A stretch of 64,000 nt of DNA from Mangrovibacterium diazotrophicum (GTDB lineage: Bacteria; Bacteroidota; Bacteroidia; Bacteroidales; Prolixibacteraceae). The notes under the pieces were generated by a model. That model saw only the letters and a program-made list of their open reading frames with translations, was not told where the DNA came from and searched no databases. The translations under genes were made by a program, and so were the position numbers. This document shows, in pieces, positions 1-7,674 of this stretch. The DNA lies in contig NZ_RAPN01000001.1 of assembly GCF_003610535.1 (NCBI RefSeq), forward strand, positions 2,715,320 to 2,779,319, written 5' to 3'. Each line of letters starts with the position of its first letter. Position 1 is the stretch's first letter.

Positions 1-326
1 ATAACACCCATCTTTTCTTCACCTGAGATCACATACTGCAAATCGATAAATTTGCGGTGAGCTTCCCATTTCGCGTTTTCCGGCTCCTTAGTATTGTATT
101 CCGAAACAATTGCAGTTACCTCGCCCTCAACCAAAGGGTATTTACCAATTTCCAAAGCGCCGAGGTCCTGTTTCATAAATTCGAAAACAGCTTTCCACAA
201 CTCCGGCTTGGCCTGGTATTGCTTGTAAAATTCGTTGACGTCTACCGAGTCATGAAGTTCAAGGCTAACTCCCTGAGCCCACTCTTTCCCGGCAAACCAT
301 TCTTTTGTCGTACTCATTTTTGGCAT
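1..326 (-). CDS. YhcH/YjgK/YiaL family protein, 3' end outside the window
   Basis: The minus-strand frame reads from an ATG at 326 (with a second in-frame ATG at 317, giving MSTTKEWFAGKEW) and is still open at base 1, so only about the first 108 residues are visible. The stretch EGEVTAIVSEYNT followed by WEAHRKFIDLQYVISGEE is the typical core of the YhcH/YjgK/YiaL (DUF386) family. These are cupin-like proteins often linked to sugar or sialic-acid catabolism or to biofilm control. The family is recognised from this motif; the substrate is not known. Either ATG could be the true start, because there is no clear ribosome binding site. The 179 bases between this gene and the next hold nothing recognisable. 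Confidence 0.75.
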   Translation of the reverse strand, partial: MPKMSTTKEWFAGKEWAQGVSLELHDSVDVNEFYKQYQAKPELWKAVFEFMKQDLGALEIGKYPLVEGEVTAIVSEYNTKEPENAKWEAHRKFIDLQYVISGEEKMGV

Positions 327-505
327 ATTTAATTTTCCCCAAAATTAGGGATGTTCTTCCAATCCAATTGCAAGTATCCAATCTAATTTCAACTGAGTCG
401 TAAAAATTGGTTAACAAATTCTAAAATCGAGCTCGGGCTCAATTACTTGTCGAAACTTTTTCTGACATTTGATGTTGTTGCAAAAGGATAGGAGAACAGA
501 AGGGT

Positions 506-1015
506 ATGAACGTAGCAGCCATCTTGAAAATACTTCATGTTTACTTATTGGCCACCGTCAAATATTTTTTGACTTTCCCGTATGCCATGCTGATTGGCCT
601 GGATTTTTTGGAAACATTAATCGCCGTTACGATCGGCGGGCTGACCGGATTTTACTTTTTCTATTACACCAGCGGATACCTGATTCGCTTCTATCATCAA
701 CACCACGAAACTGTGCTGCACGCCTTGAAAAACTACGTGAAGATTGATTTGTTACACCTTATCGAGAAGAAAGTGGAGAAACCAACTATCAAAATCAATC
801 GCCGGATGCGGACGATTGTCAAGTTGAGAAGTAAATACGGTTTCTGGGGCATCATCATCATGACACCGGCACTGCTAAGTTTGCCAATCGGTGCTTTTTT
901 ACTGAAAAAATATTACTCGCGCCAAAAGTACGCGGTAACCTACATGATGCTTTCCATTTTAGGTTGGGCGCTGATTTTCTCTTCCATTGTCATCATTTTC
1001 CCCAAAGCAATTTAA
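506..1015 (+). CDS. small multi-pass membrane protein, function unknown
   Basis: A 169-residue protein with hydrophobic stretches at about residues 10-32, 34-58, 110-132 and 143-165, so it is probably a four-helix inner-membrane protein. The central part is basic and His-rich (YHQHHETVLHALKNY). The segment KYGFWGIIIMTPALLSLPIG before the third helix recalls the GxxP-type re-entrant loops of small multidrug export or DedA-like proteins, but the match is too weak to name a family. Its last 57 bases overlap, tail to tail, the 3' end of the NUDIX gene on the other strand, and both reading frames look genuine. It starts 180 bases from the divergent YhcH gene. Confidence 0.6.
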   Translation: MNVAAILKILHVYLLATVKYFLTFPYAMLIGLDFLETLIAVTIGGLTGFYFFYYTSGYLIRFYHQHHETVLHALKNYVKIDLLHLIEKKVEKPTIKINRRMRTIVKLRSKYGFWGIIIMTPALLSLPIGAFLLKKYYSRQKYAVTYMMLSILGWALIFSSIVIIFPKAI

Positions 1016-1396
1016 AATTGATTTTTCGTTCAATCGCAGGAGTTCCAAATCGGCTTCCTGCCAATGGGGTTTAAACAGCTCTTCCGCTTTTAACCAGCGG
1101 GCATTCTGGTGTTCCTGCAAATTCAATTCATCCGAATCAATTTCTGCAACAAACGGAAACAACTGAATTTGTTTGATGCCGTAATCGTGCTGAACAGGAA
1201 ACAAGAATCCGTGCGGTACGATTTCCAAGTCCAGCTCTTCTTCAATTTCACGCCGGATGCAGGCGAGGGCCGTTTCACCCGGCTCAATCTTACCACCAGG
1301 CAATTCCCACTGATCCGGATGATCCGAATGCTTCCCACGCTGAACTGCGAGCAAACAACCGTCCCGAAAAATTAAAGCACAACAAACGTCAATCAT
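959..1396 (-). CDS. NUDIX hydrolase, MutT/8-oxo-dGTP diphosphatase type
   Basis: A 145-residue protein with a full NUDIX box at residues 35-57: GGKIEPGETALACIRREIEEEL, read here as G-x5-E-x7-REUxEE-x-L. The flanking sequence (VCCALIFRDGCLLAVQRGKHSDHPDQWELPGG) is typical of MutT-like enzymes that hydrolyse oxidised dGTP, coordinating Mg2+ through the Glu residues of the box. The C-terminal tail after about residue 125 (NCFGENDDNGRENQRPT) is not conserved and is encoded within the overlap with the convergent membrane-protein gene. The exact nucleotide substrate cannot be told from sequence. The gene is divergent from the helical-repeat gene at 1453. Confidence 0.85.
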   Translation of the reverse strand: MIDVCCALIFRDGCLLAVQRGKHSDHPDQWELPGGKIEPGETALACIRREIEEELDLEIVPHGFLFPVQHDYGIKQIQLFPFVAEIDSDELNLQEHQNARWLKAEELFKPHWQEADLELLRLNEKSILNCFGENDDNGRENQRPT

Positions 1397-1452
1397 AATC
1401 GGCTACTTTACGTCAAAAGCTTAAATTTAGACTTTCATCGATAAACTGAAAC

Positions 1453-1980
1453 ATGACGACCGAAGAAATCAAACAATTGATTACCGATTGGCCAAACCGC
1501 GAACTGATTTTTGAGCATTTCCTGAGAAATGAAGATGATTTTCCGTCGCTGCTGGAAGTTGCCTTCGACGACAGTAAAGCAATCAACTGGCGCGCAGCCT
1601 GGATTGTTGACCACCTGAACGAACAAAACAAGCCATTTGTAGCCACTTTCCTGCCCCAAATTATTGCAACAGCTTTGAAAAGCGAAAACAGCTCAAAACT
1701 GCGCCATTTCCTGAAAATTATCAGCCTGCATCCGATCCCTCCGGTTTCCGTTGGCTTACTCTTCGATCGTGCGTTCACCATTTTTACAGCGCCCCGCTAC
1801 CCGGTTGCTGTTCGGGTGCACGCCCTGCAAATTCTCTACAAAATTGCCCGAACCGAAAAAGAGCTGATTCCCGAATTGGTGCAAACCATCGAAAACGAAT
1901 TGGATCTCCACCCGTCTGCCGGATTGAAATCAAGAGGAAAACGAATTCTCAAAGCCTTGCGCTCCCAAACAGGCTGCTGA
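1453..1980 (+). CDS. HEAT/ARM-like helical repeat protein, function unknown
   Basis: A 175-residue protein with no signal peptide, rich in amphipathic helices, with the rhythm of HEAT-type repeats (for example WRAAWIVDHLNEQN, then FLPQIIATALKSENSSKLRHFLKIIS, then VRVHALQILYKIARTEKELIPEL). I know similar short proteins from many Bacteroidota but no function. It is probably a cytosolic protein-binding scaffold. It stands alone, 123 bases before the tRNA-Gln promoter, with no paired gene on its strand. Confidence 0.65.
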   Translation: MTTEEIKQLITDWPNRELIFEHFLRNEDDFPSLLEVAFDDSKAINWRAAWIVDHLNEQNKPFVATFLPQIIATALKSENSSKLRHFLKIISLHPIPPVSVGLLFDRAFTIFTAPRYPVAVRVHALQILYKIARTEKELIPELVQTIENELDLHPSAGLKSRGKRILKALRSQTGC

Positions 1981-2080
1981 CCGTCTTACTCGACGATTTT
2001 TTTTTCATTTTGTATTCGGCTCATTTTCAATATTCGGCTTAAAAAAACATGTTCTCCAACCTAAAATTTTTCAAAAACCA

Positions 2081-2111
2081 TTTTGAAGATTAAATATTTT
2101 CTCTACTTTTG
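2081..2111 (+). promoter_or_regulatory. Bacteroidota-type promoter for tRNA-Gln(TTG)
   Basis: TTTTG at 2081-2085, an 18-base spacer, then TACTTTTG at 2104-2111. This fits the Bacteroidota sigma-ABfr consensus (TTTG, 17-23 bases, TAnnTTTG). The tRNA begins 33 bases after the -7 box, so a short 5' leader is expected. Confidence 0.75.
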
Positions 2112-2143
2112 CATCCGTCTTTAAAGAAAAGACACACAATGAT

Positions 2144-2216
2144 TGACCCGTGGTGTAATTGGCAACACGTCTGATTTTGGTTCAGAAGAGTCCAGGTTCG
2201 AGCCCTGGCGGGTCAA
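2144..2216 (+). tRNA. tRNA-Gln (anticodon TTG)
   Basis: A 73-base cloverleaf. The acceptor stem TGACCCG (2144-2150) pairs with CGGGTCA (2209-2215), followed by discriminator A and then CA in the flanking DNA. The anticodon stem TCTGA/TCAGA encloses the loop TTTTGGT with TTG at 2177-2179. The T arm is CCAGG-TTCGAGC-CCTGG (2192-2208). The anticodon reads CAA glutamine codons. A second, closely related tRNA-Gln with anticodon CTG lies at 16886. Confidence 0.95.
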
Positions 2217-2220
2217 CAGA

Positions 2221-2256
2221 AAAAGCTTGCAGTGTTCTGCAAGCTTTTGTTTTTTA
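2221..2256 (+). terminator. intrinsic terminator after tRNA-Gln(TTG)
   Basis: Perfect 12-bp stem AAAAGCTTGCAG / CTGCAAGCTTTT (2221-2232 and 2237-2248) with loop TGTT, followed by GTTTTTTT. It begins five bases after the tRNA 3' end. Confidence 0.85.
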
Positions 2257-2285
2257 AGGCAATTCCATTTTGCCATTCTGCAAAC

Positions 2286-2335
2286 AAAAAAGGATCAATC
2301 GGAAAATCTCCCAGATTTTCCGATTGATCCTTTTT
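2286..2335. terminator. bidirectional terminator between tRNA-Gln and alpha-galactosidase
   Basis: A perfect 19-bp inverted repeat (2291-2309 and 2313-2331) with a 3-base CCC loop, flanked by an A tract on the left and a T tract on the right. It can therefore terminate on both strands: the minus-strand alpha-galactosidase transcript, which ends at 2379, and any read-through from the tRNA. Confidence 0.85.
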
Positions 2336-2378
2336 CTTACTGATATTATTGAATTCGTCTTAATGAACGTCGTTAATT

Positions 2379-4283
2379 TTACAAAGCAGAGATGCGATAC
2401 AATCCGGCACCGTGATAGTTGATCGTAGGTGCAAACGCGGAGCCGGAGAAGGTTCCCAAATCGTTGTGTTTCCACAGGTCACGAATAACACATTCTCCCG
2501 GAAAACCTAAGGCTTTTAAATCAACAGGTATTGAAACTGCACTGTCATCGTAAGAGGTTGGATCAGTCACCGACACCATAAACTCAACGGTAGCTCCTCC
2601 AACTTGGCTGGTTCCTCCAATATCGAGTCCGGCAAATGCTTTAAACCGAATACTATTCGCTGGGATATCATATTGAATAATCGACTGAGAGTGAGTTCCA
2701 ATTCCATTCTCGTAAACTGTACCTTTTACATTTAAGCTTCCTCCGGAAACACTTTTATTGACAGCAACATTTCCCCAACCGGCAAACGCGCTCTTCCAAG
2801 TCAAATCCGTTAGTTTAATCGAATCACCGTTATCCAGATAGATTGTTGGATTGATCCAGTCGGCATGGTCACAGGAATAGTCATCACCACCATCATTCAC
2901 AATCAGGTATAGCTGAGTACTTCCTTCGGGTAAATCAATATCGATCTGTTCTCCATATCCATCGGTCAGGCGCGATACAGTACCGCTGCGGTAAAGCAGG
3001 TTCCTGGTATTTACAAAACCATCGCCTCCGCCGTTAAACAACGCCACAAACTTATCGCCGGTATCCGGATCGTCTGCTGTCCAGCTAATCAAGCCATTCT
3101 CGTTAAGCCATTGTTTATTATTTACTGAATGGGCGTGTACATTCAGCACTTCACTGTTGGTTAACAGTGAATTTGTAAAACTATCGTTATCCGGCAGGTT
3201 ACCGCCAAACATCAACGGCGACTTAAACATCGTCCAAAGTGTCATCAACGTATATTGTTCGTCTGCAGTGAACTTGGTATACCGGTTAGTAGCTCGTTCG
3301 CCACGAATAAATTTTCCCATGGGAAGCATATCCGCATCAGGCCAGGCACCGGGTTGAATGTAGGGCGCCCATTCGGCACATTTTTCAAATGAATAGTTCA
3401 GCTGCGCCCAGTTATCCCAAAAATCATCGATGGTGCGCCACATATTGGCATTCGCTGCAGCATGTTCATGCTCTTCAACGGGAGTTGCCCCCGGCGACAT
3501 ACTGAATACAATCGGACGTCCAGTTTGATCAATGGCTTTGCGAATCATCTCAATTTCATCCGCATGATAAGGGCGCGACAAATCATCTACTTTGACAAAA
3601 TCGAGGCCCCACGAAGCATACAAGTCGAAAATCGAGTTGTAATATTCCTGGGCACCTTCCTTGCCGGCAACAACAGTATAGTTATCCTGCAGCCAGGTAC
3701 ACTCCGAAACTGTAGAGTAAATATCGGCTGCTGTTTTCTCAGTTCCTTTTATTGGCATTTTATTGAAGACCGCTTCTTTCGGTACGCCTCGCATGATGTG
3801 AATCCCAAACTTTAAGCCTAAACTGTGAATATAGTCAGCCAGCGGCTTGAATCCGGCACCATTGGCAGCTGAAGGGAAACGCGTTGGCGACGGCATATAC
3901 CGTCCGTATTCATCCAGAATAAAGGTTGAATTGTCGTAGGCGTTGTAATGCCCTGTCGTCTGGTTATCAACATACCAGCGGATATCCACAACAACATATT
4001 CCCAACCATAGTCTTTCAGGTTGGCAGCCATGTAATCCGCATTCGCTTTTACCTCATCTTCAACTACCGAAGGACCAAAGCAATCCCAGCTGTTCCAACC
4101 CATTGGCGGCGTTATTGCCCAATCATGGAATGAAGTTGGACTTACGTTCTCTTCCTCGGGGAGTATCTCTTCTTCTTGATTGTTTGATGGGGAATAATCA
4201 AATCCATCCTGACTTTTACATGCTTCAAAACTGAAGAAAACCAAGACTATAGCAATAATATTTTTAAATAAATACCTATTCAT
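2379..4283 (-). CDS. GH27 alpha-galactosidase lipoprotein with C-terminal NPCBM domain
   Basis: A 634-residue secreted enzyme that removes terminal alpha-linked galactose. A lipoprotein signal ends at Cys22 (FFSFEAC), so it is probably anchored in the outer membrane or periplasm. The GH27 fold starts with TPPMGWNSWDCFGP (residues 58-71). The motif DFVKVDD places the nucleophile at Asp233, and MWRTIDDFW suggests the acid/base at Asp286. From about residue 485 a galactose-binding-like NPCBM domain follows, with the signature VYENGIGTHSQS. Catalytic assignments are by family analogy. It is the last gene of the utilisation locus, 94 bases after the larger glycosidase gene, so they are probably cotranscribed. 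Confidence 0.92.
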   Translation of the reverse strand: MNRYLFKNIIAIVLVFFSFEACKSQDGFDYSPSNNQEEEILPEEENVSPTSFHDWAITPPMGWNSWDCFGPSVVEDEVKANADYMAANLKDYGWEYVVVDIRWYVDNQTTGHYNAYDNSTFILDEYGRYMPSPTRFPSAANGAGFKPLADYIHSLGLKFGIHIMRGVPKEAVFNKMPIKGTEKTAADIYSTVSECTWLQDNYTVVAGKEGAQEYYNSIFDLYASWGLDFVKVDDLSRPYHADEIEMIRKAIDQTGRPIVFSMSPGATPVEEHEHAAANANMWRTIDDFWDNWAQLNYSFEKCAEWAPYIQPGAWPDADMLPMGKFIRGERATNRYTKFTADEQYTLMTLWTMFKSPLMFGGNLPDNDSFTNSLLTNSEVLNVHAHSVNNKQWLNENGLISWTADDPDTGDKFVALFNGGGDGFVNTRNLLYRSGTVSRLTDGYGEQIDIDLPEGSTQLYLIVNDGGDDYSCDHADWINPTIYLDNGDSIKLTDLTWKSAFAGWGNVAVNKSVSGGSLNVKGTVYENGIGTHSQSIIQYDIPANSIRFKAFAGLDIGGTSQVGGATVEFMVSVTDPTSYDDSAVSIPVDLKALGFPGECVIRDLWKHNDLGTFSGSAFAPTINYHGAGLYRISAL

Positions 4284-4377
4284 TTTAATTTCGTTTTTTT
4301 CAGTTTAAGTAGTTGTTCTGCATTTGATCCGCTAAACTTGCGTTCAACTGACCATTAAAACACCGCTACTACCTAAC

Positions 4378-7215
4378 CTAATGCTTAATAATAATTTTTT
4401 TCGTTATTGTTCCTTCAATTGCTGTCAGTCGGAGCAAATAAATTCCGTTGACTAAACTCGATACATCCAGATCGGTATTAGCGCTCGACTGAATGTCGAT
4501 ATTCATAACCACGGCACCACTCATACTCAGCAATTGCAGATTAGAATAATCACGCTTGCTAAATTCCATAAAATTAATGTGCAGAATATCATTCGCAGGA
4601 TTGGGCCATACCGAAAGATCGGAGTCTTCGAGCACCATATCATACACATCGGTTGTCAGGTCATTGTACAATTCTGTAACCTGCGTACCAGACAACTGGT
4701 AATTGTAGATTCTGAAATCATCAATTGCACCACCGAAAAACTTTTTGTTGGACGGATTAACCCCAATATAATTCATCATCGGACCGATATCTGATGGCCT
4801 AATAGTTATATCAGCTGATTGCGCCGTCAATTGGCCGTCAACATAAATTGAAGCGCCGGCATCGCCCAAGGCAACAACCACATATGCCCATTCAAGACCT
4901 AATTGTGGAGCAGTTAAAGTTTGCTCTATTCCATTATGCTTGATGGCAAATTTCATTTGACCGCTGACCGAAGGTGACAAATACATATACTCATCCTCGC
5001 CCAGATTGAAATTGAAGATGTGACGACTAACCGTGTAACTGGCCCTTTGTATCCAGGCGGCAACCGATATTTCTGAATAATTCGCTACATCTTCGGGAAG
5101 TTGAATATAATCAGCTGAACCATCAAGAGATATTGCTTGGGTACCTTGCTTGCCGGTCACAAAAGAACCTCCATTTGCAGCAGCATGGTTCAGATTAATC
5201 GAGTTATCTTTTGCATCACCGTCGAATTTGAGGTATTCAACCAAATCATTTTCACCGGTTGCAGTCGCAGAAACCTCGTCAGAATAATCCGATCGGTTTA
5301 GCGATTGGTCAACTGCACGTATTTTATAAAAGTACGGAACACCAGCCACTGTCGTATTATCAACACAGGATGTCGCATCAACATTCCGGGCGATAGTATT
5401 GTATTCCCCTCCTGATGAATTGGCGCGTAAAACATCATAACCGGTCACATCTCCATCCGAACTGGCAGTCCATTCCAATTTAACAGAGGTTGCATTTGCA
5501 GTAGCGTTCAAATTCGTCGGAGCTGCAGGTGCCGTAAAATCAACTGTAGCATCAACCTGCAAGAATCGCCATTGCTGGTTAGCACCGCCGTTTTTTTCGT
5601 TTTGCTGAATATTCGCACCGGCTGCAGTGCCGTTATCAGCAACTTCTAAACATTTTGCGCTAAACTGGTTACGAATATAAAACCAGCCATCTTCTGCATA
5701 TTCGAGGTACCATACCTGGTTCAATGATTGTCTTCCATCCCACCAGGCACCCTTTTCCCACAAATGTGCGTTGGCTTCATTATCCAGCGAAGTATTGGAA
5801 ATATCCAATTGTTTTCCACTTTGAACCCCTTTAATGTTGAAGTAACTGAAATCGCCGCCATTGCGCTTATTGATTGGATTTACGTACCATTGTTGGTAAG
5901 TAGCACCATTGCTCTCGTTTTGTTGAACATTTGTGCCATTAGTAGAAGCGCCATCGGCAGCTTCCATCACTTTCCCGCTATTACGGTTTACTAAAATGTA
6001 TTTGCCATCTATTGCGGGTTGAATATCTTCACCCCAGGTAATATTGATAACACATTCGGCATTGGTATGCAGGTCTGTTTGGTACGTGCCAGGCAATCCA
6101 GCGGGCAGTTCAATTGCATAAGCACGCTGAGGTCCGTAACCATCGTAAAATACAGCCTTATCTTTTGAAACAAAACTGAATGTTGTTGTGACCCCCTGAC
6201 GCTCAGAGACCCCACCGAAAGCTTGTATTTTCCCGTCGGGAGCACGATAAACAGATGCCGCAGTCCAGTTCGGACGATGTTCAGCATAACCGAGTCTGGT
6301 ACCACCAGGTCTGCTGGCTTTGCAAAATTCTCCGCGGGTATACTCCGCTGTACCCCACCAAATACCAGTTTGCATACCATATTCAACGCCAACCATCGCT
6401 TCCATTACATTATGCAACTCGTCATTTGTAGCGTGGTCACCGTTGGCTCTTACGGCGGTATAGAAATCTGCATAATGATCAAAATCTCCTGCCAGCTGAT
6501 GTGTATTTCCTTCTTCTAAACCAGCAGGGTCTATATAGTTATACCATTCCAATGCATTATCGTCATTCAACGTATTACCTCCGGAAATACGAATATTGTC
6601 AAAATTGGAATTATTACTCAGCGAATCAACTATCTCTTTAAAATCATCAATAGTCCCTTGAAGAGTTTCCTTCCAGGCCCCGTTATCATCTGGTTCATTA
6701 AAGGGAGAAACGGTAATTACAGTCCGCCCGGCTGCTACGTGCATCGCCCTGGTCACATCAAGGAGCTCTGTCCAATTTTTTGCTTGGTCCGGATTAGAAG
6801 GATCAAACATTGGATCCAATTTAGGCCAATCAGAATTCAACACAACTTGAGTCTCCGGATTAAGATATGTGTTAATAATATTTATTCGCAAGTTGGTATT
6901 GGTGAGCGCATCTCCTGTCAGTTCACCATTGACAATAGGGTCTGTTGGCATAAATGACGAGCGTATAACATCAACAACATCTTTTCCCATAAACCGGGTT
7001 CCCCGAATAATATTAACCGAATCGAGCCAAGCCAGATCCAGCCCCCAGATAATTGGTTTCTCAACTCCTACTTCCGCCAAATTATAATTAACCATACGGT
7101 CAGGGATGGGTTGCGTAACCAGAATGTCGCTTGTGCTTGCCGTCTGTGCCTCGACTGAAAAAATTCCCAATCCAAGCAAAAACAGAATTAATGATAGAAG
7201 TATAGTTTTCCTCAT
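4378..7215 (-). CDS. secreted multidomain glycosidase: clan GH-A-like catalytic domain, ricin-type lectin, FN3, LamG, T9SS type A tail
   Basis: A 945-residue protein. It has a signal peptide (1-23) and a catalytic region of about residues 30-400. In that region SPFNEPDDNG carries a clan GH-A-like acid/base Glu174, and NVMEAM offers a candidate nucleophile Glu272. It then has two ricin/CBM13-like repeats (about 400-555) with the QQNE-x-NGA-QQW motif twice, a fibronectin III domain (about 560-650), a LamG/concanavalin-like domain (about 655-850) and a type A T9SS sorting domain (about 860-945) ending in TITKKIIIKH. The domain order points to a surface or released enzyme on a galactose-containing polymer. 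I cannot place the catalytic part in one GH family: GH30, GH39 or GH5-like are possible. The gene sits between the GH27 gene and the SusCD block. Confidence 0.75.
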   Translation of the reverse strand: MRKTILLSLILFLLGLGIFSVEAQTASTSDILVTQPIPDRMVNYNLAEVGVEKPIIWGLDLAWLDSVNIIRGTRFMGKDVVDVIRSSFMPTDPIVNGELTGDALTNTNLRINIINTYLNPETQVVLNSDWPKLDPMFDPSNPDQAKNWTELLDVTRAMHVAAGRTVITVSPFNEPDDNGAWKETLQGTIDDFKEIVDSLSNNSNFDNIRISGGNTLNDDNALEWYNYIDPAGLEEGNTHQLAGDFDHYADFYTAVRANGDHATNDELHNVMEAMVGVEYGMQTGIWWGTAEYTRGEFCKASRPGGTRLGYAEHRPNWTAASVYRAPDGKIQAFGGVSERQGVTTTFSFVSKDKAVFYDGYGPQRAYAIELPAGLPGTYQTDLHTNAECVINITWGEDIQPAIDGKYILVNRNSGKVMEAADGASTNGTNVQQNESNGATYQQWYVNPINKRNGGDFSYFNIKGVQSGKQLDISNTSLDNEANAHLWEKGAWWDGRQSLNQVWYLEYAEDGWFYIRNQFSAKCLEVADNGTAAGANIQQNEKNGGANQQWRFLQVDATVDFTAPAAPTNLNATANATSVKLEWTASSDGDVTGYDVLRANSSGGEYNTIARNVDATSCVDNTTVAGVPYFYKIRAVDQSLNRSDYSDEVSATATGENDLVEYLKFDGDAKDNSINLNHAAANGGSFVTGKQGTQAISLDGSADYIQLPEDVANYSEISVAAWIQRASYTVSRHIFNFNLGEDEYMYLSPSVSGQMKFAIKHNGIEQTLTAPQLGLEWAYVVVALGDAGASIYVDGQLTAQSADITIRPSDIGPMMNYIGVNPSNKKFFGGAIDDFRIYNYQLSGTQVTELYNDLTTDVYDMVLEDSDLSVWPNPANDILHINFMEFSKRDYSNLQLLSMSGAVVMNIDIQSSANTDLDVSSLVNGIYLLRLTAIEGTITKKIIIKH

Positions 7216-7590
7216 AAGTTTACGGTTTGTCTTTTGTTTCTATTTCTGAATTACGATGCGTAAAGTATCTTGTTTCCAAACTTGGCTTATTTGGTACGAA
7301 ACCGTTTGGCACCTTGTTCTGACAAAAAAGGACCATTCAATTTCAGCAAAACAGAGTGCTGTTAAATTTTATTCGATTCGTTATCTGTTTCTACACTCCG
7401 AAGTATCCATTCAAGAGCCAAGTCTCTTCTTTGCAATCTAAAAACTTTCAGATGCTTTAACAGGTGGCTCAGTATTTCTCTAACTTTCTGTAAATATCGG
7501 CTCATCATTTTCGTGACAATTGAAATAAAAGTACTCGAGGGTAATTTGCATGTTCATCCCTCCAATTGATACCTTTTCTATCTTTAATTT
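7216..7590. other. intergenic region upstream of the glycosidase gene
   Basis: About 375 bases without a convincing gene. A 61-codon frame on the plus strand (7256-7441) has no family resemblance. The region must hold the promoter of the two glycosidase genes on the minus strand, but I see no clean TAnnTTTG box, which would be consistent with control by the locus's own ECF sigma factor. Confidence 0.4.
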
Positions 7591-7622
7591 AAATGCACGG
7601 GCTACAAAGAGCCCATGCATTT
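7591..7622 (-). terminator. hairpin terminator after the PKD/discoidin-like lipoprotein gene
   Basis: Arms at 7591-7603 and 7610-7622 form a 13-bp stem with one mismatch and a 6-base loop. On the minus strand it is followed by TTTAAATT. It lies 53 bases past the stop of the gene at 7675, splitting the SusCD unit from the two glycosidase genes. Confidence 0.6.
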
Positions 7623-7674
7623 TTCAATTTATAAAAAGCTATTTGCGTATAGTTTTATGCTTTTATTCAAGAAT

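Noticed and set aside
2143-2343. 66-codon plus-strand frame running through the tRNA-Gln and both terminators
   Set aside because: It is an artefact of the tRNA and hairpin sequences.
7256-7441. 61-codon plus-strand frame between the two parts of the utilisation locus
   Set aside because: No similarity to any family and no start context; probably chance.
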